Positions 42,501 to 54,183 of a stretch of 64,000 nucleotides of DNA are shown in pieces. The position numbers and the translations under genes were made by a program. Positions within the stretch are counted from its first letter, which is position 1. Each line of letters opens with the position of its first letter. The notes under the pieces are model-generated. The model saw nothing but the letters and a program-made list of their open reading frames with translations, had not been told where the DNA came from and searched no databases. Source of the stretch: Marchantia polymorpha subsp. ruderalis. Taxonomy: Eukaryota > Streptophyta > Marchantiopsida > Marchantiales > Marchantiaceae. Location: assembly GCA_037833965.1 (NCBI GenBank), contig AP031352.1:1282501-1346500 (forward strand), given 5' to 3'.

Positions 42501-43670
42501 TATCTAGTATTAATAGATAAATTTAAGTAAATTTTAGATCATAATTGCAAAATGTAATATTTGATTAAGGACTATCTACTTACGTGAACCAGCTAATTTC
42601 TAATTAAAATTTTTACAATGAAGAGATCAAAATGTTATACATCTGATATTTGTATTTCAGTGAAACTAAAATTAACTTGATTAATCTAAACTAAGTAACT
42701 GAATTTTATGTTGAATCAATCAAAATAAAAAGATGTAGTTGAATTCACTTTGAAAGTTAAATTGGGCTAGTTGCTACGCTTGGTTTTGAACCTGTAAACC
42801 GAGGTTCCACGTAAACAATTGTGAATGACCGTTGTGATGTTATTCATGTTTCTTTGTAGTACATGATGAAATATTATCAGTTCGACCAGGTCTTTTTTGG
42901 AATCAATGGGTTAAGACTACTGAAATCGTTAAGACATTAGATAAAACTGGAGTTAAGATTTATTTCCAATTGAATAGGACGTAGTCAGTAAGCATGATTT
43001 TACGAAGATACACATTTTCAATTGTTCCCTTCGAGATGAATGCCACTCGTTTGGATTGAAATTTACAGCAAATACCTCCACTTGTAGTTATGTTACATTT
43101 CCCTAAAAAATCACAACAAGCCAAGCTTTCAAATATCCCATTCACCTGCCTCCGTTAAATTTTCCGAATACCAACATTTACCTATGGCGATATATCTATT
43201 GTCACATCATTGCCCACTCCTGCTTCGACTTGGAAATATAGTATCATTGCTTAATTCCGAGATGTGCAATCCCAAGTTTCATAGAGGACACATTAGGCGG
43301 GTCACTGAGCAGCTTCAAAGGCGAAAACGAGATTCAGTTCATCGGAAAGCGCGATCATCTGCTGAGAGATCCTGGAAACAAAGCTTTCATGAAGAAATCA
43401 CATCGTTAAGAAGCTTCCCTGCCCGACGATTAATAAACTTCAACCCGCCACCCTCTGGATCCAGAAAAAAATGTAGCCAATGGACCGTTACGTACAATTT
43501 TGGAAACACTGGAAATACAGGTGCACATCGATCATTGGAAAAGGCGAGGAATAAGTTGCTCCCGAGAGCAACCTCTATCGGATTTCTTCTACTGCTTCTA
43601 CTATTGTCTCAAAATCGTTCCTATCTATGCACAACGGGCAGCGAGAGAACATCGACACCTATACGCTGGA
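39546..43670. other. AT-rich intergenic region
   Basis: 39546-40000 probably holds the SNAPC3 leader and promoter. 40.4-42.7 kb is extremely AT-rich. From 42.8 kb the composition rises towards the RbBP5 3' end. A 165-codon plus-strand frame at 43184-43681 is present, but nothing beyond its length supports it as a gene. Confidence 0.45.
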
Positions 43671-46600
43671 TCAGCCAATGAACTGATCATGGGTGTCTGT
43701 GTTTGAATCTCTTCCGATGAAGGGTTTCGTCAGTGACGCGACCGGCTTCGACCTTCGCGGCTTCGGATTCTTCTTCACGCGCGGCGGCCCCACCTGCTGT
43801 TTAAACAATCGATGGCAATTTTCTGCAATAAGTACGGACATCTCATAGTGCATGTGCCAAAGAGAAATGTCGACTTTGAAGCGACAAAAAATTTATCGGA
43901 CGATTTTACGAGGCATAAATTTGATGAGTGTACTTGAGAGAATGCCACGGCCACAATAATCAATCCTTTGGACTGCTTTAATTCTATCACATCCACTTGT
44001 GAGGCCAAAAGCTTCGACGTTTGACGAGACCACCAACAAAATTCATGAGTGAAGTATGCGAACCTCATCGTCTGCATATCCTGCGGATTCCTCCTGATCT
44101 CTTCTAGCATCCAGGTCCCTTCTAACCTCCTTTTCATGTCTGGATTCTTGTTCAATCTTGGCCTCCTGCTCCTTTCTAATGTCCTGATCCCGCTTGATTG
44201 AAGGCTTCGGCTTTGCTGGCTTGACCTTCGGCACCTTGACCTTCGGAGGGGAGTCCTCTTTGGGAACAGGCTGAGGGTTGACCACTTTCTCAATAAACGG
44301 CTCTTCTTTCTCAACTGACTCCGGTTCCACTGGGAAGCTCCTCGAGAAGCTAGACTTTCCATCACTCTTGGACTTCGGAGTTGATTCTCGAACTTTCAGT
44401 TGAGCTGTCTTGCGACCCTTTTCTGCCTGTAATTCAGCTGCCTTTTCTGAAAGTTTCCGCTTTCGCTTTATCCGGCCATTGGGTCCAACCTCGTCCTCTG
44501 AAATTGAAACAAACGTCCCAATTTGTGTTAGGAAGTCATCATTCTTCAAATTCAGTTCGTGAACAAATCTCCGTATCTGGCGACCTAGACAACTCGGCAG
44601 GTGACAGGTGACTCGGCAGCCCCCATTTCTACCTTATTTTTCACTTGACTAACTTAAGCATCAGCTGGAAATATACAACATGCCATTCGTATATCGATCA
44701 GAGTTCCAATCCATGCGACGACCCAACGCTAAAGAGATGACTGTCAAACGAACATCCCATGCGGGGAACGGACCTGCTGGGGAATCCACCGACTGAGTGG
44801 GATTCAGCTCCATCTGCCGTGAATTGAGTCCTCGATCAGATGTGGGGGACCCTGCATCCGTCTCGGTGGCACTACTGCTCGACGGTTTTGGAGGAGTGGC
44901 CGGTTGTTCGTGTGACGGACTTTCAGGTTGTTCAGGATGTTCGTCGGGCAGCGGAATCGTGGGCAAAAAGTAGAGTCCATCTTGTGAGTCGTCAGAATCG
45001 CTGAAAGCCGCAACTTTTTCTACCGTTTCAACATCTACCTCCACATCATCATCAACCCGTGCCGGCTTGACCTGCAGCAGGGTTGATCAGCTTCATCAAC
45101 AGGACCATAATTTTGAGGTTGGTCACTAATCACTACGGATATTAATTTAAATCGATACAACTGACATCAGCAAAATCCCCGGGAAGAATGAACGAATTCT
45201 GAAAAGATACACACGACATAAAGCTGACCTAGAGGACAGAAACTAAAGCAGACTGATGCAAGGTTGAGAGGTGTCTAATCTTAGAATCAGAGTCTCTCGC
45301 CAAACTGGCAATCTGATGGCACTAAAATAGCAAGATATAGTCAAGGAAAGTGCGAAAGAGCTACTATGACGAGGAGGTGTAGGTTACATGAACAGAGTCA
45401 ATACAGACTTAAAGACGTCCAATCGACCCAGAGGAGGTAAGGCGTACCTTGTCGGCTTCAGGAATGATGTCAAACTCGTCTTCCCTTTCTACGTACTCCT
45501 CATTCTCTTCCAGCTCTTTGAAGTCAGGAGCAAATGCACTCCAGTTTTCGGTGTAATCCTTTGCCCATAAGTACACGGCACCTGACATGGACACAGACGC
45601 AACTACTGGTCGCGTTGGATGCCATGCGAGATCACACAGGCCTTCCTTCGGACCTTCCAGTATACGAGCAAGTTGCCCAAAATTGCGATTCCAAATGTGG
45701 ATTTTATGTTCTCCTTTGTTGGCAGAAGCTCCCACAACGCACTCACCATCGCCATTGAAGCAAGCTGCCTTCCAATGCATTCTATTTACAGCATCTTGAA
45801 AATCTTTGGTCAGCTTGAGACAATTGATTCCTGGAACCTTCTTGCCCTCGCTTACTCCATTCGCAGAAGAATTGACAGCGTCAGCCAGAGTTGCGGCAGC
45901 CTTGTCTCTTGGTAGAAGATTTTCAAACACTCTGATGATTCTGTCATTCGAGTTAGTCAACAGGAACTGTCCACTCCGACTGAAAACAATGTGACGAATA
46001 GCTGCGCCACCAGGGACTGAAACCACTGTTTTGACCCTGCGCGTTTCGGTATCAATAATAAGAATTTCGCCCTTGGAATTGCCCACGTAAATAAGATCTC
46101 CCTTCTTGTTGAAACTCGCTGTAGACTGCGAGTATCCTGGATTGGAATCCCCATGTTTTCCACGCCCATTAGAAGGCCCTTCCTCTCCGTGCACATTAGG
46201 GACAACTACTGGCAGGGTCTGTAGCTCACCGGTTTTGAAATCTACAAGAATGGGAGCGCCACTCAGAGGACAAGCCAAACACAAAGTGGGAAGAGCTTTC
46301 CCTGGATCTAGACGACAGTTCAAAACCGTCTGGTGCAAAGTGATCGAAAAGTTTTTCTCGCCCAGGTAAACATCCCACAGAACAAGAGTCTTATCCGTCA
46401 ACGCCGCGAGCAATCGACGACCGCACTTGGACCAGCTTACACTTGTCACAGATGCAGAGCAATTTGGATCGCGCAACTCTTTCGCTACCCCACGCGTGTC
46501 AAAATCCCAAATGACGCACGACCCATCTGCACAGCCCGCTGATCGGAGAAACAAGAAAACATTCGAAGTTATCATCCATCCGCACATAATCTCTGACAAG

Positions 46601-47820
46601 GACTCTGCACCCATTCGCTTCTAACACTACTTCTGCTTCCTCAATATTTGGCAAATCGGTATTTCGAGTTGAGCTGGTCTGATATTTCGATGGAGCTAGA
46701 TTATGACCTCAAACTTCAATCCTAGCCAACAGTGGAATGCTTGTTCATTGCTGCTATTGCCTACATTAACTGCAGAGGATTGAGGGATAATCTCAGAATA
46801 CAGCACAAAGAAGGTACATTTCACAGTTCATTCTGAACAATCTATTAACCTATAAGATTCGTGACAGTCACACCAAGAGGAAACGTATAACTGGTATGGA
46901 TGAAAAAATTCGCGAGGAACAGGGCAAGAATTCTCAATTTTATCAGCCTCCAAATAACCCAGGGTTTGCAAGGGCGATGGCAGCAAAGATTGACTATGAA
47001 CTCGAAGGTGATAGTGTCATGCTGCAGAAACTAGCTTCAGTTCATCGTCGACAGGGTTTGATCTCATAGAGGTTTTAAAATTTCCTCACTATCACTTTGA
47101 TCTAGCGTTGAATCGTCGATATCCGTTAAAACAAAAGTGGTTTGATTTTAAAAATAATTAAGGGAACTCGAGCAGCAAATGATATGACGATAATAAGGGC
47201 CTTTGATCAGCCTCCCCTTCATGATTATTCAGACAAGCGAATGTTGGACACTCGTGCTTCACCTGCTAAAAGAGTTCCGCGTCGATTAAAAGCTATACAC
47301 TTTGCGCTTCCATGTACGAGATACTCCTCAATTACCTCTGGAAAATCGCTTTGAAATGGGTCTGTTGATCAAAGCACATAATCTGTTAGGGTTAGGGCTG
47401 AGATGCATTCTAGGGTTTAAGTACAACTCACTACTTCATTCGCCTGGCAAGTAACAATTTACTTCGACCCCTATAATCATGAGGACTTTCGACCAATGTT
47501 CCAATTACAAATTGATTTAATCTAAACAAAGAGAATGTATCCGAGACCACGTCCTGAAGCCTAGTGCTAAAATCTATTCGACATTGTCCAATTCCATTCT
47601 TACTTAAATTGAGGAACTGACACTACAAGGAACCAAAAACAGAAACGTCGTGAAATTTGAATTTTCGAGAATGATGTCCAATTAAAAAAAAAAATCTAGC
47701 CTCGTGCAAAGACACAGAAAAAGAACTTCAAAAAATGTGAGGTACTGCACAGAGCTTCCAACAACAATTGACAAATCGCAGATGAAAATAGGTTGACATA
47801 CCAAGCAAGCAGAGATTCAT
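43671..47820 (-). CDS. RBL: COMPASS subunit RbBP5 (plant RBL), WD40 protein
   Basis: This is a core subunit of COMPASS-type histone H3 lysine-4 methyltransferases. It is a nuclear scaffold that bridges the SET enzyme, ASH2 and WDR5. Exons: 47802-47820 (19 bp, MNLCLL), 47263-47361, 45448-46538, 44774-45071 and 44043-44497. The family's N-terminal DPFQSDFPEVIEEYLVHG spans the first two exons. The WD40 propeller (for example CADGSCVIWDF, KTLVLWDVY, KIHIWNRNFG, GAVYLWAKDY) lies in the large exon and is followed by the acidic ENEEYVEREDEFD hinge. The tail has FSDSDDSQDGLYFLP and the plant-specific GRIKRKRKLSEKAAELQAEK. Two ends are possible. Reading through exon 5 stops at 44043 (653 residues). 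Splicing at 44064 to 43671-43793 adds a basic end, VGPPRVKKNPKPRRSKP (687 residues). Confidence 0.94.
46896..47069 (+). CDS. Small coding-like frame inside RbBP5 intron 2, opposite strand
   Basis: An ATG opens 57 codons ending in TAG. The frame remains open upstream through a possible acceptor (CCTATAAG) to about 46800. The translation has a balanced, protein-like composition (MDEKIREEQGKNSQFYQPPN, later AMAAKIDYELEGDSV and LASVHRRQG), unlike the AT-rich intron around it. I recognise no family and found no matching splice partner. It could be an exon of a nested antisense gene, a captured gene fragment, or chance. Confidence 0.28.
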   Translation: MDEKIREEQGKNSQFYQPPNNPGFARAMAAKIDYELEGDSVMLQKLASVHRRQGLIS

Positions 47821-48988
47821 GGCGTCATATACAATAACTCAATTTTGATGTATGCAAGGTGGCCATAACGAGAAGAGCTGCACGTCAGCCGGACATCCCC
47901 GTCGTCAAAACAGGGCCGCGAATTGGGCCAAAGGAAAATCCCCAGCCGTGGTAAAGACCAGAACTCCCGCGATCAGAAGCAAGAACCTGCAACCTAAACC
48001 CTTTAAACCCCACCACGAGCTCCGCTATCCCTAGACGCCCACAAATTTCAGCACAGGCGCGCGTGCATTGCTCGGGAAGCAACTAGGGATAGCCCGGCGC
48101 ACGCCCGTCAACAGCGTCTCCCGGTGAGAAACGCCTCCAACACCACCGAAATCGGGCGCACGACACTCGCTGCAAATGCCCGACGATAATTACAGAACCG
48201 GCACCAGAGTCCCAGGGAAAATCCGCAACAGCATCCCCACCTCCCTCCCTCGCCTGAGCTCAAAACGCTCGAGGCGTTCACAGCAGAGCGCTGAAAGATG
48301 ACGGTCGGAATTGGGGGCACACAAAAGAGGACAAACGAACGGTGTCAGCAGCAGCGAGCAGGGGAATCATTGGCATGGATTGGACACGCGAGCCCGAGCA
48401 TGCTCCGGAGGCGCTGGCATTGAAGAAGAAGAAGATTGCGCTCTCCATCCCCCTCGCACCAGCCCAGCCTGCAGCAGCAGCAGCAGCAGTCCAGAGCCCA
48501 CGACGCTAACGCAAACACTCTTTCGAGCGAATGAGAGCGAACGGAGCTGGCATCGCCAAACTCGCGTGCCTCTCGTCCTCCTCTTGCTCTTCCTCGCGCC
48601 CGCTTTCGCTCTCGCTCTCGCTCTCGCTTACTTTTGTCTCAGTCCCGAGGCCCGCTGCTGCCGCGGACGGCCTTCGGCGGCGTCGACCAAATCAAGGCGC
48701 GCAACTCGACACGGCCCATGCTCGCGACTCCCTCTCGTGAACCAATCGCGTTCTTAATTCCCGCCTTCGAAACCTACAGATCGAAGGTTACTCCTACGCT
48801 CTCGAGAGTTCCCGGCTCTCCCGACTCGGCGTCGGTCATCGCCGGTGGTGCGTCTCACGGCAAGCCTCGCTCACAACTTCCTTCTCTCCACCTCCTTTCA
48901 CCGATCACGCCGGTCGACGACGGGCTCTGCAGATTCGCACTGAGGTCCCGACCGTTTGGCCAACCAAGCGCGATACCCAGCCCGACGG
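47821..48988. other. GC-rich leader/promoter region of RbBP5
   Basis: The sequence is GC-rich from about 47.9 kb and has simple repeats (GAA, CAG and CTCTCG runs). Open frames in this stretch are compositional, and several begin at non-ATG codons. It most likely holds the RbBP5 5' leader, promoter and CpG-rich flank, and possibly a divergent promoter. Confidence 0.4.
48472..48489. repeat. (CAG)6 trinucleotide repeat
   Basis: Six uninterrupted CAG units. A (CTCTCG)n run follows at about 48607-48627. Confidence 0.9.
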
Positions 48989-49248
48989 TAGGGATGGGCA
49001 CGTAGCCGGCTCACTTTCGGCTAGCCGGCTGGGACTCAAATTTAGCCGGCTAGCCGTCGGCTATTAGACGCAAATACAATCAACCGACTGTGTTTTATGT
49101 GGACCGAAATATTCGGTCCACATAAATGTGTATGCGATAATTTCGGCTGAAAACGTAAATTTGGTCCGAGTTTACGGTTCGTTTTCGGCCTCGGATAGAA
49201 GTGGCAATATTTATCGACTAGCCATTAGCCGAGCCGTGCCCATCACTA
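48989..49248. mobile_element. hAT-type MITE with 8-bp target site duplication
   Basis: This is a 260-bp non-coding element. The ends are TAGGGATGGGCACG on the left and, inverted on the right, TAGTGATGGGCACG (13 of 14 match). It is flanked by identical 8-bp copies of CCCGACGG at 48981-48988 and 49249-49256. Eight-base target duplications with A/G-rich termini of this kind are the hallmark of the hAT superfamily. Subterminal regions repeat the AGCCGGCT / GGCTAGCC motif in both orientations. A central hairpin is at 49094-49126. There is no transposase frame, so it would depend on an autonomous hAT element elsewhere. The exact target duplication suggests a fairly recent insertion. Confidence 0.88.
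49094..49126. repeat. Central hairpin of the MITE
   Basis: Perfect 15-bp arms (TTTATGTGGACCGAA and its complement) flank a 3-base loop, at the middle of the hAT-type element. Confidence 0.9.
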
Positions 49249-49256
49249 CCCGACGG

Positions 49257-52200
49257 TGTGTTTCCGATCCGCGGTTCTGGTGCCGGTTAGAGCGGAAGAA
49301 TGGCCACCTCGGACTCGGGAACGACTCGCGAGTCCGAGGACTGTCCTGGGACTCTATTCCTTCGTCGTTTCTTGCTTTCCTTCGGCCGCCTTTGACTGTC
49401 CGAGACCGCCGGTGGGCCCCATCCTTCGGGCGTTGCTTGCGTGAGACCCGTCCTCCCGGCGGGCTCACCTCCAGAACGGTTTTGTCCAAACGGAGCCGGA
49501 GCCTCGCAGAAGTCGCAAGGGCACAAATCTACCGGCAGCGCGAGGTCCCAGGTTACCTGTCGACCGTGAGCGCACATTTCACGTGGTCGGGTTGCATGAC
49601 ACCCTCTCTTTGTGTTTGTATCCGGCAGTCTTAATTATACTCTATTCTTTACATGTATTATTCCCTGCTGGCTTTGCTTATTCCGCCTCCGTGAGTGATC
49701 AGCTCTTCTTTAGCAGAAAATATCTTGCGATTGCTCTGATTTTCTGTCGTTATTTTGTGCATTGAATGGAAAAAGACACAATAATAAGGTGATTGGGGAG
49801 ACAAAGAAATAGAAGAAATGATAGCGGATGCCAAAAGTTAACAAAATCGTGACTACAGTTAACAAATTCAGGGGCCGCCTGCGACAGTAGACGATAAAAG
49901 GTAGTCTCGTAGACAGGTATTTGACGAGTCCATCAGGTTGTATGGTGTTCCGGACCTGACGGTCAATGTAGTCCCTATTGCTTTAATGTACGAATCGAAC
50001 CTCGGATCCAGTTAGAACCATATTGACTGACACAAAACATGTCCTAAAAATATGGGCGCTGGATATCGGGGACAAAAGGTAACGGTATCAATTTCGACAC
50101 ATTCCATAGGTGTTATAACCATCCAATCTGTAGTCACCAACTCATCATACTTCTAAAGAATGTACTTCTGTCCTTCATCAAATTTTGTGCTACATGCTTC
50201 CATCATCCACTGCAAACTAGTCGGCCCACAATGACGTGGAGACATGTTCTTCGTTGATATGGCATTTCAAAATATACAATTAGCTTGTCTTCGTGTTGGA
50301 AAACATTCTTGCAATGGTGTTTTTTTATGTGATTTTCTAAAGCTATTTCCAAAAAACTACACTAGTCCTGTATTAGCTTGAAAATCTAAAATTCTTTCTG
50401 TTGATACAATTGTGGAAGGAGGCAAACCCGTGGCTGGTTTTGTTGGTGGTGCGGGTCTCTGATGATGAAAGTCTTCTGCCGGATGATATGTTCTTCAGCC
50501 TGATCGTTAGAGAAACCAACTTTCTAGAGATGCCCGATGTATTTTGTAACAACACATAAGTACAAACTCAATCTCAAAAACACCGAATGTGAGCTTGTTA
50601 CCAAGAGAATGAAGTGATTTGATAAGAAAATTATAATTAAGTGGGAATTTTTCACTACTGTAACACAATCGCAAGACAAAGATATTCCAAATTGATCAAT
50701 CTACAGCAATTAATCCTCGAGAATTGTAACATTCAAACAAAGCAATGGGAAAAGCAGTGAGGTGAATTTGGTGATAGATTTGCTTGAAGGTGAATATCAA
50801 ATTACCTTCTTTACGTGCACAAATCTTTGGAATGACACATTATCTCCATGCTTTATCAGAGTGTCTTTCTCTCTGTTTGTAACCACAAAATTTGTTCTAA
50901 GTCTTTTTTAAGCCTTTCCACGGTACCTACAACTTCTTTCAGCTTTCTTTGGTTGTCAATTAGCTCACAATATCTTCATCATGATCTGCCGTTTAAAAGA
51001 ATTCTGAATCATGTCTACTCGATATCCATTAATAATTTTCTTTTCTTATCAATCAAATCCTTGGTTGTGTCAATTGTGAACAGCTTGAGAACATTTGAGT
51101 CATCAAGATCATATACTTTCAATTGATCTAGAACTCCGCCTTAGTATATTGCTCAAAGCATGGCCTCCTACCACTTCGGGTGTATTTTCTACTCAATCGG
51201 AGTTTTCTTTCTCTTTTTGAATCCCTCCCAGACATATGGAAACCCAGATCGTTCTATCATTATGCAAAAAAAAACACTCCTCGCTTTGTCATTAAAACCA
51301 AATCTTTGTCAATGCATGTTGGCTTCATAATCAGATGTTGATAAGTAAATTATAATTTTTTGATGGTGCGTACTAATACTCTCAAGTAGGTGGATGATTG
51401 ACTCCTTCCCGTACTTTATTCTCTGTTCACGTTCAATGAAATTGATAGTAATATGAATGCTAATCAAGACTTGGCAAAATGTATACATGGCAAAATCTTC
51501 CTGCATCACAAAAGCTTCCAATTTGAAAATGTTTTCTATGTAAAAAATGATATGTTGATTTTAATTTTAGTTATCAAAATTTTATTCAATATGTTATTTA
51601 TTTCTCAAATTATATTATGTGTTGTACATCCAAGCTAGTCACAACAACGCACTTTTGATTATGTAATGCATTTGTTCACTGACTGATATCAAATCCAAAT
51701 ATATTCCAAATGAACTTGTGATTCTCATGTAGCTAATGTTTCATTCTGGAAAGCTCCCAAGAGTTGGACATGAATAACTGATATCATCATCAATTACAAA
51801 GTGTTTTATATAAATCGACTAAATGTTGTTCATAACCGTAATCTCTTTGCTACTGATGTAAAAAAATACAATACTAACCAGATCAAACAGAAGAATAAGA
51901 TTGAACTTTAATATTTATAGATTGAAAATATAAAAACAATTGAGATTTTATTTTATTTTTTATTCTGGTTTAGGTGAATTGTTCTAAAACAAGTATGGAA
52001 AGATCTATGCTATTGTAAACTTTTGAGTAAGTGCTACTACTTTTGTAATTGTAAATAGACATGCTAAAAATACATCATTTCAACAAAAGATTCAGAGCAA
52101 GCACATTAGACAATAAGTTATACAAGGCATTTGTTACATCACATATTTTTGTCAATTCTTAGTCCTAACGAAATGCAATTCTAAACAACCAATTGGACAA

Positions 52201-52681
52201 TAAAAATTATCATGCACATATTGACATTGATAAACTGAAGCTCAGGTCCAGCTTCTCTCGCTCCTTATTGTAGTTCTAATATTTGGAACAAATAACAATG
52301 TTGGTAATTTGTTGCAAGTACTGAACTAGTGAGTTCCTTCCTTATCTGCTGATTTGTTTTAAGAGCTCTACAATTTCCAAAAGATTGTATTAAGGATAGG
52401 CCTCTACAAGGTAAGATTACTTTTTGATGTTTACTCAATAAAATGGTAAAACGTAAGGGTAAAAGTTAGAGTTTTGGCTATAGGATAAGATAAAGGTAGA
52501 ATCAAATGGATTAACTGGTTAATCCATTTGGCTCTAGCTTTGCAAAAAATCCAGAAACTGTATTGTAGATTTACGCCAAGTTAATAATTTTTATAACCAA
52601 AAACATGAAGATCGTTAGTTTTTAAATTGGGGTCAAATTACGGCATCGATGGCAAGGGAGACATACTTCACGAATCTTTTG
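49257..52681. other. Intergenic region, AT-rich to the right
   Basis: GC-rich to about 49.6 kb, then AT-rich. Around 50.4-51.2 kb the minus strand gives broken coding-like pieces with several stops (for example KLKEVVGTVERLKKDLEQI), perhaps a decayed coiled-coil gene or element. No intact gene is seen. Confidence 0.4.
52503..52530. repeat. Perfect 12-bp inverted repeat
   Basis: The arms CAAATGGATTAA and TTAATCCATTTG flank CTGG. It lies about 150 bp left of the 266-bp tandem duplication and near several GGTAAAGG motifs. Confidence 0.85.
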
Positions 52682-53232
52682 TTTACCACGCCTATATTCA
52701 GACAACACACAGTTATAGGATGTCAATTTGACAATTTATTAGTTTACTAAACAAGTAAATTACCCTATTACCTCTACATATTAACTTAAAAGGTAGATTT
52801 ATCGGGTAACCCTTAGGCAAGGATAACTTTCAAACCTTTAAAAATCCGTACTAAGTAACCAGTTAATACACTGAAGTAGAGGTAAAGGGTAAAGGTAGAC
52901 AGTAGTGGCGCGAGTAAGGTAAAGGCCCATGAGTTATCCGATTACCTTTTACCACGCCTATATCCAGACAACACACAGTTACATGATGTCAATTTGACAA
53001 TTTATTAGTTTACTAAACGGGTAAATTACCCTATTATCTCTACATATTAATCAAAAAGGCAGATTTACCGGGTAACCCTTAGGTAAGGATAATTTTCAAA
53101 CCTTTAAAAATCTGTACTAAGTAACCAGTTAATACCCTGAAGTAGAGGTAAAGGGTAAAGGTAGATAGTAGTAGGGCGAGTAAGGAAAAAGGTAAGGTAA
53201 AGTCCCATGTGTTATCCAATTACCTTTTACCT
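52682..53232. repeat. Tandem duplication of a ~266-bp unit
   Basis: Unit 1 starts at 52682 and unit 2 at 52948, both with TTTACCACGCCTATAT. The two copies align along their length with scattered substitutions and small indels. Each unit contains the direct motif GTAGAGGTAAAGGGTAAAGG and a later reverse copy (ATTACCTTTTACC), so the units also hold internal inverted GGTAA motifs. It is non-coding. Confidence 0.9.
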
Positions 53233-53987
53233 TACCTTCCCGAGGTCTAATTAAGGAAAAAAAGTTGATCACAATGAAATTTATAGTGACATAGTAGGTA
53301 ATCTTATAATAGTTCTCTTTTTTGTTACCGCTGTTCAGATAAAATTTGTGTCAAATAATATCAAAATTAAACATAAAATCTAATATAGTGGTAAATCCAA
53401 CATGGCCAATAGAAGAGACTTAATAACTTGTTGGTGTAAAGATTATGAGTACAGAAAGCAATACATAGCAAATGTCGAGATTGTATTTGCAATATTGATA
53501 GATTGATAGAATTCAACACGATTTATTTTACTGAATGGGAATTTTAATTGTCTTCAAACTAACATCATACATGTTTCAATATAAGATTGGGGTTAGAGTC
53601 AATCCAATCTAGAAATAGGATACTAGTGAGCGGCTTGGCTTGTATCTAACATGAGAGAGCAAAGGTTCGTCAAACGGTGTTACTAAAACATACCCAAACT
53701 CTTGTGAATGAGAGTTCAAAACTTCAAAATGCACCAACTAGTCATTCAAACACAATTTATTCAAAATCAAAAAGCTCTTGAAACAAAATCAACTATCAAC
53801 AATAAGTAACAAGGGGAGAGACCTGAGCTTCAATTTATCAATGTCAAAGTGTACATGAAAATTTTCATCATTAGATTGAAGATCATGAATTAGCTTTTGT
53901 CACAATAATTATTTGTATATTTTCATTTATATTACTTTGGCCAATCACTACCCTCATACTATAGCCATCATCTATTGGATTACAATT

Positions 53988-54183
53988 CCTCCTATTGGAA
54001 CATGGAAATGTTGTGATGTAGGGAATTTAGTAGTGCTCTCATTTTCGTTTCGCAATATCCTATCAAGTAATTTTCAATACCTCCTAATGAAACATGGATG
54101 ATGTAGGGAAATTAGGAGTCTCTCATTTAGAATGAATATTGAAAGTGTTTTGCGTTTCGCAATACCCTATCAAGTAATTTTCT
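53988..54183. repeat. Imperfect ~100-bp direct repeat
   Basis: Two copies (53988-54079 and 54080-54183) share CCTCCTA, GATGTAGGGAA, CTCTCATTT, GTTTCGCAATA and CCTATCAAGTAATTTTC in the same order, with spacing differences. Confidence 0.8.

Noticed and set aside
42770..42830. Stretch resembling the T-arm of a tRNA (GGTTTTGAACC)
   Set aside because: No acceptor or anticodon arms can be folded around it.
43184..43681. Plus-strand ATG frame of 165 codons beside the RbBP5 3' end
   Set aside because: The composition is irregular, with a poly-Leu run caused by CTT/CTA repeats. No motif is recognised and it overlaps the probable RbBP5 last exon, so it is most likely chance.
48311..48757. Plus-strand 148-codon frame with an apparent membrane segment
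   Set aside because: It starts at TTG. The Leu/Ala and Ser runs come from simple repeats (CTCTCG, CAG) in a GC-rich leader.
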